This document shows positions 12,131 to 24,691 of a stretch of 64,000 nucleotides of DNA, piece by piece. Every line of letters begins with the position of its first letter. Position 1 is the stretch's first letter. A program made the translations under genes and the position numbers. The notes beneath the pieces are model-generated. The model saw only the letters and a list, made by a program, of their open reading frames with translations. It made no database searches and had not been told where the DNA came from. Source of the DNA: Polytrichum commune (Eukaryota; Streptophyta; Polytrichopsida; Polytrichales; Polytrichaceae); the NCBI GenBank assembly GCA_950295325.1, contig OX485803.1, positions 60,157,554-60,221,553 of the forward strand, written 5' to 3'.

Positions 12131-13799
12131 CTGGTCTCTATTGGTATTGTCAAGGTTTGTAGTGATATGATTTGTTCAGGTTCACAGCTAGTAAATGGAT
12201 GTTGTTTTGGAAGTTTTGAATTGGCAAAGTAAATGGAGGCTTCTCTCTTGCAGTTTGCAGAAGCTGGACAGTGCTGTGGACAGTGCTGATACTAGGATCT
12301 TGTATCGTTTTAGAAGCTGGAGCTGACAAGCCATTTTGACAAGAGCTTTGGTAACCTGCAGTTTTAGTTGCAAATTGTAATGGATTTTCACCAAACCAAC
12401 TCCAAGTTGGGTTTGGTTCCTGTACTTTTTGTTCTTTTATATCAGTTGCATGACATTGGCCCTGAGAAGGATTACACAACCCAATTTGACTGTTGGACCA
12501 CTGTCCACTTTTGTAACTTCTGGTAAATAAATTGTTCAATTTAAGCAACATAAGGTTTAAAAACAAGTATTTGCAGGCTGAATTGCAATGGCTTATAGTT
12601 CCCCATTGGGGAGAGCAAACTGCAGCCCTGCCTCCCAGGAAACCAGTGTACGGGTTGTTTTGCCCCAGCCATCATCGTCCCCCATGCCTTTTCAAAACTA
12701 GTATGCATGCTATATAGTCTTCCAAGTTACAAATTATAAATTTAACCCTCTTCAGGCAATTGCGGATGTGAAAATCATTTAACTCTTAATGGTAATGAAG
12801 TGCCATTGCAGAGGATATATGTGTACTATCATGGTGAAATGCACTATCATACTTATTTGTAAACCTCGAACTCAGGTGTTCTTGTGCGCAAGATGTAACA
12901 CATGATTTGAAATTGTAAGGCTTCATATTCACTTGAATGTTACCATGCCACTAACTTGAGTTAGTAATATTCCTGTGTGTGGTAAGATGCTTGCTTACGC
13001 GTTTCCAAGAGTTGAGGAAAAGTTCATTAAATGAGTACATCTTGTCATTGTCTGACTGATTGAGAAAGTGGACATCATGTGGTGCTTTCATTGCACACAC
13101 ATCCTACCAACAGAATCATAAGTTATGCATAACCAGGAATGAAGTCATTGGCAATTGAACAAGAGACCACGAGAACCACCAATCTGTCAGTGGCTCCTTT
13201 TGAAGCAAGAACAATGACTGGGGGGGACTCATTTCTGCATCCCCTTCAGCTGATTCATGCGTACATTCAATCCTGAGCCACACACACACAAGCTTGTGTG
13301 TGTGGCTTTATATTAGGAGTGGATGTTAGGGAACTTTTTTGCAACAATATCCATACGTGCGACTCACCAATGGGCCTTGAGGCCTTTGGTGCATTTGGGT
13401 CGTTAGTTTGGGGGTCCCATCATATCTAGAGATTCAATCTTGGGGGCAATGAGAGGTGTGGGAAGTCAGGATAAGGCTACAAGAATTGGAATAGGTGCCA
13501 ATGCTTTGGACAATCACTAGACAATCAAGGTTGTCAATGTACCTAGTATTTCTCGTTCTAGACGTTGCATGTATCTTATTTTTCTTGAGTTATTTCATTG
13601 TTGCATGTCTATGGGTTTTTTGGGGGAACACATAGTCATGGTCTTGGAATTTACTAAAGCTTTGATAAACAAATTGATTATGAGGGCAAGAGATACATCA
13701 GATAAAAAAGAAGGGAGAGAGAAGAGAGCATTACAAGAATAATGGAGGAGGAGGAGTTGATGTTGACCCTTGTAAAGTGAGATTTGGACTCTCTCCACA

Positions 13800-16130
13800 A
13801 ACACTTCTTTGACATGAACAATTATGCCACTATGTAATATGGCAAGTAATTAAAAACCAAGCATTGTGACCACTAGAAAGGAACATGTTCGTACATCATT
13901 ATGATCTTCATGGCTTTCTTTTGAAAAAACTTAGAACAAATCTCCTTCTTGTTGGTGAAACCATTCAAGAAAATTGGGAGTTAGGGTTACTTTCCATGTA
14001 GGTCACTTTGTCCCCTAGATTCTAGTGAAAATGTAGATTCCACCTAGTGACATCTACATCTCCACTAGAATGTGGTGGGCGAGTAGCCTACATGGAAACT
14101 AACCCTTAGAGAACTATGATATTGGACTTTCGTGTAAATTAATCCTTAAATTATATTTTTGTAATGAGAATTGGATGTGTATCCCTAACAGTTCCCAAAT
14201 GTTGAAAGTTGTGCTTTTGATGACATGGCAAGTAATAAAAACAACCCAAATAATAATAAACACTATCTTGGTTATGATTAAATTTCTTTTTTGACAACTA
14301 AAGAAAATAAAATTTATATAGGTTATGGAACTATCCATAATTCTTTTGACTTGGAGTATTATGAATGTTAGACCTGAATGCAAATCCTTAATGAGCTATA
14401 TTATTATGCAATGAGAATGGGATGTGTATCTCTGACATTTCTCTGACAATAACAATTGTGCTTCACATGACATGACAAGTAATAGAAAGATCAATACCCT
14501 TATCATCAAGTTTTGAACAGCATTGAGATCTTCATTAATTTCTTTAGTCACAATTGCATAAAGAGATATTAAAAATTTAGAAAAACCCTCCTACCTAGTT
14601 TGTCAAACCATCCAAAAGCCATTTAGACCTCATTTGGACTTGCAACACTATGATCCCAATGTAAATCCACCCTTATGGTGACATTTATACATGAATGTTT
14701 AGCAATTTCAACTCTAACAATTGTAGTACATAACACAATAGTGATAAGGTAATTTCATAAACAACAACCATTATGATGATACTAAACATAGTATATTTGA
14801 TGTGCCACAATTTAGTAACACAATTCTTCCTACTACAGTTTGAAAAACCATGTAGGAGGCTTTTAGACTTGGAGAAAAATGATCTTAAGGGCCTTGCCAT
14901 GCCTACCGACTCAATGACCTGAGTAGCTCGCTAATCTTGGTGGATGGGAAAATGGAGGTTTTGGTGGTATAGGTGAACACCCTTCACATGTGTATTGTAA
15001 GTTGGATGGCCAAAACATAGCAGTTAATATTGTGTTGAATGTAGCCACATGTTGTGAGTTTCATTTGGATTTATCTTGGACATCTTATCATATGACTGCC
15101 ATCCACTAGGCAAATTGTTCTAGAAACTATGACATTTCAATGTTGGGCTCAAAGATCTTGAGTGGAGAGGCTATCCAGGTGCGTGCGCTTTTGGCACATG
15201 CATTTTCAAGTGAACAAATGCAATCGGGTGAGTTTCATGCATCCCCCACTTAGTGAGTCTAGGCAAAGAGATCCAACAACCACTCAATGATGATGGCATA
15301 AGAGCTGCAACGACTAGTAATCAAATTTGTGTTGCAAAGCGGCACCTATCAAGAAGAAAAGTGTGACAATTGATTGACTACAAAGGTGATCCAAGTTGCT
15401 TCCTTTTATTTGACTCATTACAAGTGAATTAGTTTGTTGCTAAAGGCTGATATCAATCATGGCACTTGCCTTGTGACCACAACCAAAACAATCTAGGTGA
15501 TCCTCTCAAACCAATTAGGACTTAAAGTTGTTGTATGAATCCTTTCATTTGCACACCTAGCCTACTTGATCGCAAAAAATTCCAAGCTTGATACACATTG
15601 CAAACGCCAAATTCATACAAGCAGTGAAAACACTTAGTGACATGCTCCAAAAGAGCTTATCTAGAATCACTAGACACAACCGTGTAAAGCCCTGAATCCA
15701 CATCCATGCCTTAGTTGAATGCAACAAGCCAAAATATCCAAGCATTCCAGCGCCAATCAAACATTCATATTAGAGTGGGTTGTGACCATCTTGTTCAATT
15801 TGTACACATTCTTGAAAGTGTGCTACAATCCACTTTATGGTAAAATCTCCTTAACCCCCCCCCCCCCCCGCCCCTTTTTTGAGTTGATCACGAAGGCTCT
15901 AAAAATCCTTCAACATAGTCGCGGGGAGCATGCAACAAGTGGGAGAGGTGTAGCACATGTTAGACCATGTGGTGGCTTTGAGACAATTTGGGTTACAGAA
16001 TAGGGGCAAGGCCCTAATGCAAACCTCCCTAATGCACTAACATTTAGACTTGTATCCGCAACAAATTTCAAACATCAGCAATTGTGCTTCATATGACATG
16101 ACAAGTAATTAAACAAAACCGTGACGATGA
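13800..16130. repeat. Degenerate repeat units with a GACATGGCAAGTAAT landmark
   Basis: The landmark (ATGACATG(G/A)CAAGTAAT and variants) occurs near 13841, 14221, 14470 and 16093. Upstream of most copies come an AATG(A/C)AAATCC-like block, a GGATGTGTAT block and (A)ACAATTGTGCTT. The order is the same from copy to copy, so these are diverged copies of a unit of about 250 bp, with an additional partial copy near 14640-14735. Confidence 0.55.
13984..14105. mobile_element. 122 bp TTA-flanked mini-transposon
   Basis: The ends are GGGTTACTTTCCATGTAGG and, inverted, GGGTTAGTTTCCATGTAGG. Both sides are bordered by TTA (13981-13983 and 14106-14108). Terminal repeats starting with GGG and a TTA target duplication fit the PIF/Harbinger (Tourist-like) class. 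The element is nearly all terminal repeat and non-coding. Confidence 0.65.
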
Positions 16131-17014
16131 GTATCACTATAGTATAATGTTGAATTTGACATAAACTACATTACTTTCAATATTTTGTATAAATATTAAG
16201 CGATTATCATTTTTAAACTGTGTGTTTCTTTATGGTAAAATATTAAAGGTGTCACTTTTATGAATAAATTTTCAAAGAATATTTAAAAAATTTAATCAAA
16301 TATTTGCAGCCACTCAAGAAGGATGGTAACATTATAAATTCATTCCAGAACTCCAGACCAAACCCATCATGCCTAGCTGGTGAACATAACCAAAAGTCTT
16401 AGGAGTTTACATCAGTGTGAACTCATGCTTAGGTCATAATATAATACCCATCATGTCTTCAGGTCAACTTTGTAAAAAAGTAAGCCAAATTTTGATAAAA
16501 TATGAAGGCCAACGTTTGGAAACAAATAAATGTTTCTTTGGAACTTATAATCACTCGTTAATCAAAAAGTTCAAATTCATCTTTTTCAAAGATTCAAAAG
16601 AGTAAAAATGGTATTGCGTATCTATGTTATTGTTTGCAAATCCAAAAACTAAATCATTTTGACTCAAGATTGTTGGACACGACCCAGGGGGTACAATGGT
16701 GGTGCGTGGGATTTGGATGTGCATCTCCAATTTTCAAATGATGAGCACAAGCTTCGCAATACCTTGCCAATTACAAGGAACACTTTGGAAGAAAATGTGC
16801 ACTGAGCGTGCTCGGTTGTGTGCGTGTGGTGGGTGATTGCGAGGCTGTTCGTAATCACCGTGTTGTCGATTGTTGCAAGTCCGATCGTCGGCTAATTGCT
16901 CCTTCGCCACGCCACCCAAGCGAAGCAATTCACGGCGCCGGGGGCGCTCCTGAGTGTGCATGTGGAGGGGCTTACATTCTGTAAGCCTCTTACTGATTGC
17001 TCTTGTGACCGGCC

Positions 17015-20000
17015 ATGGCCGCCGTGGATGTTAAGAAAGGCACTTTCGGCACCACCATGGACACACACAAGGCCAAATCCACTCTTTGGACCACCGTGAA
17101 ACCCTTCCTCAATGGTGGTTTGTCTGGCATGGGTGCCACCTGCGTCATCCAGCCCGTTGATATGATCAAGGTGAGTGCCTTGGACCTTGTTTGGCAATGC
17201 ATTTTGTAAGGCTGATTGGTTGGCAGGTTTGTTGTTATTTAGCAATTTAGGGTTTCCCGGTCTTTTGTCCTTGCATGCAGGAATTCATCCTACGCAGCCT
17301 TGAGTTGAATTTGCGATGATGGTTTGATCTTTTGTGGACGTGATGGCATCTATTTTAATATGTATTCTAATATGCTTTTTTTTTTGTTTTTTGTTTTTTC
17401 CTTCTCTACAGTTGGCCATGTGTTGCGGTGCATGTGAACCCCAATCTCATGTGTAGATTGGGGTTGTATGTGCTCTTTGAAGCAATGTGCCCTACGTTGT
17501 GCCCAATAAGGTGAGTGATAGCGAGGTTTTGGGCCTTTTTTATTCTAGCAATTTGGATTTTCTTGTGTGATGTTTTTACATGTGGAAACCCTACGCGACT
17601 TTGAGTGGAAATTGTAAAGGTGGTTTGATTTTTTGTGGATGTGTCAATGCCCATTACTATGTAAATTTTCTTTTCGGCCATATGTTGTTGCACTGCTTAT
17701 GAACCCCAAAATTCCATATGCTGAGGGTTGTGTATGCTTTTCAAGCAATGTGCTGTAGCTTTGTGCCCATTGAGATGAGTGATATTAGATTTCGAGCTTG
17801 GCTATTAGTTGACCCTATATTTTATGAGATTACAAAAATTTCGAGAAAAATAAAGCTCATTTGTTCAGCCTTTTACTGTGTCCGGATATTTGAAAGAGGC
17901 AGTTCTTAAAACTAAAGTATTCAAATTATTGGGGGTTTGAATCCCTCTGTTGATTCCCGAATTCCAACATACTCAAGCTTCTTATTATTTGTCCACTGGA
18001 TCCCCAATCCAAAGCTTGCTGTGCAGTGACACATTTGCAGGTATCTAAAAGGTATTATCTAAGCACTTAATCGGCATGTTCAGGCTATGTAGGTCTTCTC
18101 AAGTACATTTGGCTGTGTAATTTCCTCATTATAAACCTAAAGCTTCACATATTTGTGCCCTTTTTGTGGTGGAAATCAAGCTTTCATACTTGCTTGCGGA
18201 TCAGCGTGCTTGGGATGTAGGATCTTGTACCCAAATGCATCGCCAGTTCACACATGGGAAAACTCCACCAAGGATCTATTCGATATTAAACCTACACCAC
18301 CTTCAACAAAGAAAACTAGAAAAAAAAATCAACAACCCATCCAGCCCCCAACATAAATATCCCGTTGCAAAGCTTAACCCACGGGTGAGAAAAAACCTCC
18401 ATAAGTATTCCTTGGTGTAAACTGGAATTTTATCCACGCAAATGCCTGAAAACACATGGGTTCCTTTTTATTTAATTTAATTTAATTTTTGTATCTTGTT
18501 GCAAGGTGGTTGTCCTTGGGGCAATTGTGTGTCAAGTAAGTTTGCAACGCTGTTGATATTTTGCGCCTCATATGACCCGGTTCAAAGTATCAAAAAATTT
18601 GTGACATGCTTACATACCGATTTCACCAATTGTATTTGGTTTGTTATCCTCATCGTGTGAAAGGTTCTAAGCTGATGAGATTGGACATATGCTTATGGCA
18701 TACTTGTAAAGGTTCTTTGAACCTGATAGGGCCTCATTAGCATCTATTTTGTTTTGTCATGGGCATGTCAAAGTTGTGGTCACTACTACAAGTGAGCTGC
18801 CACAGCTATCAATGAGTATTAAAAATGTTGACCTATATTTCTTCTAAACTGACCTATAATCAATCCAACTGTGAGTGTTAATTTTTAGTGCAGGTTCAAA
18901 TTCAGCTGGGGCAGGGCAGTGCTATGGTGGCAGCCAAAAATGTCATTGCAAATGATGGTTTTGGTGGGCTCTACAAGGTGATTTTTTTTTGTACAATAGT
19001 GTCTTAAACATGTTTGACAGAATCCTTCTATGATGTTTTCTTTCGTTGGGTTATGTTGAAACTCGATATTGCTTTGTGCAATTATCTCAGATTGACAGTG
19101 TGTTGGGTATGTTATGTACAAGTAAAGATTGACTGAAAGTTATTAAGGGATTCTATTGTGAATTGCAGGGATTGTCTGCAGGGTTGTTAAGACAAGCTAC
19201 TTACACCACAACCCGTCTTGGAACATTCAGGTCAGCTACTTATACTCTTTCATGAGCAAATTTTTCAGTAGCAAGGGCATTACTTTGCCCACTTAAGAGT
19301 CATTTTCTAGGATTTTCTGATTTCTGCAAGCTCTGAAATTCTTCACAAGCATTAAATGTAACTACATGTGTAAATCGACATTACCATATCCTTCACCGTA
19401 GGCTTCACAAAGCAAGGTACATAGATGGGTCTCATACGGTTACTTTTTCTGACTAGCCCACTTCTCCTAGGATATGAACCATGCAATTCCTACAAGATGG
19501 TTAGCAAATCCAAGTGAAGGCCATAGCCACTTTTGTCGTAATTTTTAGAGCTCATATGAACATCTTATTTATTATCAAAGTGAAGAGTCTAGTGCTCGCT
19601 AATTGGTCATATAGGTAGCCCCCCCCCCCCCCCCCCCAGTTATGTTGACTATTGAGCTTAGAATGAAGATCATATTTTGAGCATGTCGTCCAATCTCTTC
19701 TATACACATGATGCCTTTTTGGTTTCCATTCTTGGAGCCACACCAAATCACATACCACTCAAATATAGGTCTCTTAATAAGAACAGTAAGAAAATAAGGG
19801 ATATATTTTGAACAAAGTTGACATAATTCTTGTGTTGCAGGCTATTGACGAACAAGGCTATTGCAGCGAATGATGGAAAACCATTGCCATTGTACCAGAA
19901 GGCATTGTGTGGGCTGAGCGCGGGTGCAATTGGTGCCTCTGTGGGGACTCCTGCAGACCTTGCCCTAGTCCGAATGCAAGCAGATACCACGCTTCCCGAG

Positions 20001-21647
20001 GCCCATCGGCGCCACTACAAGAATGCTTTCCATGCCCTAGCACGGATTACGAAGGAGGAGGGTGTGTTGGCATTGTGGAAGGGTGCGGGTCCGACTGTAG
20101 TGCGAGCCATGGCTCTCAACATGGGCATGCTTGCATCATATGATCAGAGCATTGAATTTTTTCGGGATTCCATGAGCTTTGGAGATATTCCCACTTTGAT
20201 GGGTAAGATTTGCGAAATAAGAGATAATCTAAGGATTCATTGATTAATATACTAACAGCAGAAATTGTGATGGTCTTGAACGGCAAGAGGGAACTATTGC
20301 ATATGAGCGTACCTCTTATTCATCCAACATAAATTCCCTGAAATAATATGCATCCCCGATGTTCCTTGGTTTAGTTGATTTGTCATCGGTATTAGCTTTG
20401 AAGAGCCCAAATTAGTCTATCAAGTCATTTGAAAATTGAGATGAATTGGTCACAACCCTATAGGGGTCAAGTTGTTATGTTGGATGGATGAGAGGTACAC
20501 TCATGTGCAAATTTTCCCTCTTGCCATCTTGAACCCGTGTTGAAGGGCAACATTATTATACTTGTACATGTGACGTTAAGGTTAATAGGGTATAACTTCT
20601 TGTATTGTGATTGAAAGCTAGCATTGAAGCATCTTGTGACTTTAGGGTTGGCAGTGAAATGTGGCAATCTTGGAAAATTACAATAAACTTGAATATGTTA
20701 GTAGTTGCAAAAGGTACTGTATGTGCTCTATTTAATCCAAAAGTTGGTTGATGGCTTCACACAGGTGCTAGTGCTGTTTCTGGGTTCTTTGCATCAGCAT
20801 GCAGTCTTCCTTTTGATTATGTGAAGACTCAAGTACAGAAGATGCAGCCTGGCCCTGATGGCAAATACCCATACACGGGATCTGTGGACTGTGCCATGAA
20901 GACACTTGCAACTGGAGGCCCCCTCAAATTCTACTCAGGATTTGGCACTTACTGTCTTCGAATTGCTCCTCATGTCATGGTATGTGCACTTACTGTCTGC
21001 GGCTGCTTTCTATTCTCTGGATTTTTTGTTGTGAGCAAATGGTGCAAGTCAAGGTGTTGAGGTTTTGAAGGTCCTGGGTTGGCAACTCCCTTTTAGAACA
21101 GTTGTTTCTAAATCACTTCTAATACTTCTAATAAGTTGATGATTGGAAAGGGGGCATTGAGAGGACTCCACTGATATGATTTGTGTCTAAATTAGAAAAG
21201 GTTTGCACTTTCAAATGTCATTTTCAGAACTAAAGAGAAGCAACAAATGTCATTTGAAACAAAGGCCACCATCCAGACCAGACCCCCTGGGCGTTGAATA
21301 TCACTTCTAAGAAGACTTGTTGAAAAACTTAGAATTAATACTGTTGAAAATGCTTATGATGCGAAAGTAGCTCCCAAATAATGCTTCTTAAAAATGATTT
21401 AGCAGCACCAAACCAAGTTCTAAAGATGGTGCCCCTGTGAGACTTGCTACAGATAATTGCCACCCCGGGCTGAAGAACCTTGAATTATGCGCATAACATC
21501 TGTCATGGGCAACAGACTGTTAATGAGAAGTTTTTTACTAAGTGAATTTAAGGATACCACTGACATTGGAATTTTGTTTGGCTTTGGCAGATGACATGGA
21601 TTTTTTTGAATGAGATTCAGAAGTGGGAGAAGACTTTTGGTTTGTGA
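17015..21647 (+). CDS. Mitochondrial dicarboxylate/tricarboxylate carrier (DTC-type), copy 2
   Basis: Six exons: 17015-17170, 18894-18977, 19169-19230, 19841-20202, 20765-20979, 21591-21647, encoding 311 aa. All introns are GT-AG. Exons 2 to 6 are equal in length and phase to those of copy 1; exon 1 is 12 bp longer (a GTFGTT-type insertion near residue 9). Carrier signatures PVDMIK, PADLALVR and PFDYVK are intact, so it should be a functional inner-membrane exchanger of 2-oxoglutarate/malate and related acids. Introns are longer than in copy 1 (intron 1 is 1.7 kb). Intron 3 carries a copy of dispersed repeat B and intron 5 a copy of repeat C. The start ATG has the context GCCATGG, as in copy 1. 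Confidence 0.94.
19420..19770 (+). repeat. Dispersed repeat B, copy 1 (carrier-2 intron 3)
   Basis: Shares ordered blocks with 45610-45910 and 52200-52510: GAGCTCATATGAA, TTCATTATCAAAGTGAAGA, CCCCAGTTATGTTGACTATTGA, TTTTGAGCACA-like and, at the end, CACATACCACTCAAATA. This copy contains a run of about 18 Cs (near 19620). No coding capacity. Confidence 0.75.
21050..21440 (+). repeat. Dispersed repeat C, copy 1 (carrier-2 intron 5)
   Basis: Blocks GGCAACTC, TTTTAGAACAGTTG, CACT(T/C)CTAATACTTCTA, CATATGATTTGTGTTTGA-like, TTTCAAATGTC and CCAGACC(A/C)GA(C/T)CCCC recur in the same order at about 49570-50000. In inverted form a diverged copy occurs at about 51780-52080. Confidence 0.7.
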
Positions 21648-23063
21648 GTTGGCTGCAGAAGTGCAGCAGCAGCAGTCAAGAATGTACATCACTTTTGTGG
21701 TGGTTTTGGTGTCTGATTTTTCTGGTCACTGGAACAGAATTGGCCATGTTCACATACCATCCAAATGCTTTTAAGCATGTTGGTTGTATCCATAGGTAGT
21801 TGGTGGAGCAAGCAGAGCCTTGTTCCTGGGTTTATGGACTAGGTTACCTTCAAGCCCTGGGAGGGCTGAGACAGGTTATTGGTCATAACCATTTTGGCGC
21901 CCTCACCTCTAGACCTTTCTGATCATGACGATCAATGGCTTAGATTGAGGGCATGGGAAGGAGAGGGTTATGCTATGTGAAAGGCATCCTCTCCCCCAAT
22001 TTCAAAATGCCACCTCATGCACCAAATGGTTATGAGATTGCGTTGTTCATGACATAAACATTCTTCAGCAATATTGATTTGTTCACTTACTAATCTTGAA
22101 CTTAGCACCTTATGCTAATATTCAGATTTGGTTCAAATTGAGAGAGAGACTTATGCGTCTCGCAGGTTTGATTTGTGGACACCTCTGTTCCCTATCTGTT
22201 ATTCTCGAGCCCCACTGAACAGTCTTGGTGATTCAACTGAAGAATGTTGTGGCTGAGATGATACTTCCGGTATTTTTTCTTCTAATTGCAGGTATTAGGA
22301 CTTATCAGTTGGCAGGTTATATACTATTATTCAGTCATATCACCTGCTGTCTTGGTTGACCACTGTCGCAACTGAGGAATTTATTTCCTTGCGGGAGACT
22401 CGTGCAGCCTCCAAATCAGATCGTTGTCATGGCAGTTGACCGCTATTTTCAGTTGATTTGGACCAGTGTCCGAGGAGAATTTTGGGCTTAATTGGTCAAG
22501 ATCCTAGTGATTCCAAGATCCTAGTTCACATCTTCTGGTTTGCTTTAATATATTGAGGTATATTCTATAGATTCCTCTAAAACGATTGGTAAATTTCCTG
22601 AAGTCTTGAACTTCAACTGGTTATTTCTCAAACTCAATAACTACACTAAATATGAACGCATACACTAAATACCAATAACCCTATGGAAGTAAGTAACATT
22701 AAATGTAAACTCAAACACTAAATATCAATATGTGGAAATTACATTTTTGAATTTTAGTGCTAGTAAGGATATGAAAAAAAAAGATATAATAAGGAAGGTG
22801 GCAGCAGGGAAGGTAACGGCACATTTATGTCTTCCACTAATTGTCAAAGCAATGAAAATTAGTGTTGAGTAGGGTAAATTGATAACAACACTAAATATAA
22901 TCCAACGCTAAATATCTTGTTTAGTGTGCTGGTTGGTTCTCCCCGTTCATTGATTTAGACAGAAATCATACTTTGAATCCCCACTGGCTTAGGGGACATG
23001 GGGATCAATTGATTGTATCATGAATAATCAGAGTTCAATCATTACTTCTATTACTTGTATTTA
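21648..23063. other. 3' flank of carrier gene 2 and intergenic DNA
   Basis: The beginning is homologous to the 3' flank of copy 1. After about 22430 nothing recognisable is seen apart from an A-rich tract near 22773 and some short imperfect repeats containing ACTAAATAT. Confidence 0.5.
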
Positions 23064-24265
23064 GGGGCGGTTTACACCATAGACCATGAACTCGTCCCAC
23101 GGAAGATGCCTTATTCCATGGTACGAGTTCATGGTCTACATTTCATGGTCCGAGTTCTTAAAAATTTGATTTACAAAGCCGTTGGGCCCCTCACTAGGTG
23201 TAACCCGAATGTGGACCAAGAGGAATGACCATGCGGCAAGAAGTGGATGTGCTGATTTTTTTTAATATAAGCCCAAAAAGGGTAGTTTTGGGAAAAAATG
23301 AAGTTTGACCATTTTGTTGACTTCAATTTGCCTTCACTTGCCTACACATGCCTTCACTTATCTTGTCACTTAGTTTTTCTACTTTTCGCCTTAAAGTTTG
23401 ATCATTCTCTTGTCATCTCCTGGGCTTTAACTGTCTTCACTTCTTGTTAAATGTGTCGAAGATGTGGCTTGCAAATCTTCTCACAACAATTTTTACAAAA
23501 AAAATGAGCGATTCAATTTGTACATGTCACATGTACCTTGTGTTGTCACTACACTAAATAGGATATTTAGTGTTTGATTATATCTAATGTTGTTACCACC
23601 CAACCTTGCTCAACACTAAATTTCAATTCTTTGATAATTAATGTTAGAAGATTTCCCATTGCGCTTCTTTTGACCACCCTGATCTACAGTCACTAAAGGA
23701 CTACGTATTTTTCTTTTTTGTTTTGCAACTGTATTTTTTAAGCATTTTGGGGCGTGTAATATACCTTTGGAAAGGTATTTTCAAGACCTTTCCAACGGTA
23801 TAGTACACGCCCCCAAATTCCAAACATTGCAGTTGGTAGACCAAAAAAAAATCTGCACATGAATTCTTGAGTTCTAGATGTCCCGCATTCTTTGATGAAA
23901 CACATGTAAGCCGGTTTAAGGGGTAGGGCAAGGTAGTGCTGGTATGTCTCATGGGCTATAATATAATTAAGGCACATAAAAGGTAGATTCATTAAAACAT
24001 TCTTGAAATGGCATTTCTTTGACATGGGCCCTTGCCTTTTCCTACCAGACCACCTCTCTTGCCTCTCTCACCGCAAAACCCGTTGGACCATGTCAGTGCA
24101 TTTATTAGGCCTTAAAATTTATATTTTGGGGACCTCAACCTCCATGGTCCCTCTGCCATTTTTTCCTTAGTGTAAGCCGAAGTTGTCCCGGGACAACTTC
24201 AAGAGCCAATCAGCTGCCTTGCAGCGCCCTGGTCCAACTTCATGGTCCATAGTGTAAACCACCCC
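23064..24265. mobile_element. 1.2 kb TTA-flanked non-autonomous DNA transposon
   Basis: Left terminus GGGGCGGTTTACACCATAG and inverted right terminus GGGGTGGTTTACACTATGG extend to about 27 bp. Perfect TTA duplications sit at 23061-23063 and 24266-24268. Target TTA and G-rich inverted termini fit PIF/Harbinger. No transposase is present. Inside are two hairpins, one of them with 32 bp arms at 23749-23813. Confidence 0.7.
23749..23813. repeat. Hairpin inside the 1.2 kb element
   Basis: GGGGCGTGTAATATACC at the left is matched, inverted and with few mismatches, by GGTATAGTACACGCCCC at the right. The arms are about 32 bp with almost no loop. Transcribed, it would form a strong stem. Confidence 0.75.
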
Positions 24266-24383
24266 TTATTCTTCCTTAGTTTGTGGATGTTGTAGAAGCT
24301 TCATGTCTTCTTGGTTTTTGTAGTTACGGAACTGCATTGTTGATCTCCAGGGCGACAAAAATTGTTGATGGCGTCTTAGGCAA

Positions 24384-24691
24384 TAGAGTTATCCATCAAC
24401 TCAACCGGAGTTTTAGTAGGGAGTTGGTTGTTTCGCATGCATAACTTTCCATGTGTCGGTAAGTTTAGGGTGCATGCTTGGAGTCAATAAGGAGTTTTGA
24501 ACAAAGGACATTTTGGCATCTTGGCATGCCAAAATGAGTTTGGTACCCAATGAACCAATATGGAATGTCCTTCGTTCAAACCTCCACATTGACTCCAAGC
24601 ATGCACCCAAAACTTACCGAACATGGAAAGTTATGCATGCAAAACAACCAACTCCTTACTAAAACTCCGGTTGAGTTAATGGATAACTCTA
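24384..24691. repeat. Foldback element with about 135 bp inverted arms
   Basis: The left arm from TAGAGTTATCC (24384) to about 24520 is repeated inverted from about 24556 to 24691, with roughly one mismatch per ten bases. The loop is about 35 bp. Arm landmarks are CAACCGGAGTTTTAGTA, GGAGTTGGTTGTTT and GCATGCTTGGAGTCAAT. A partial extra copy of the GGAGTTGGTTGTTTTGCAT block is found at 25389. A target duplication is not obvious, and the mirror-image reading frames it contains are not genes. Confidence 0.75.

Larger units (their letters stand above)
12131..17014. other. Intergenic DNA between the two carrier genes
   Basis: No gene could be supported. The interval holds a 26 bp perfect palindrome (about 13281-13306), a 122 bp TTA-flanked mini-element (13984-14105), degenerate repeats (about 13800-16130) and a C homopolymer near 15857-15870. 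The last few hundred bases should contain the promoter and leader of carrier gene 2. Confidence 0.5.

Noticed and set aside
12150-12566. 138-codon minus-strand frame downstream of carrier 1
   Set aside because: There are no motifs or splice partners. It lies in 3' flanking DNA, part of which is shared with carrier 2, where no such frame exists.
13281-13306. Perfect palindrome with CACACACA-AAGCTT-TGTGTGTG
   Set aside because: It is short and of simple sequence, with no flanking duplication. It is kept only as a remark in the intergenic entry.
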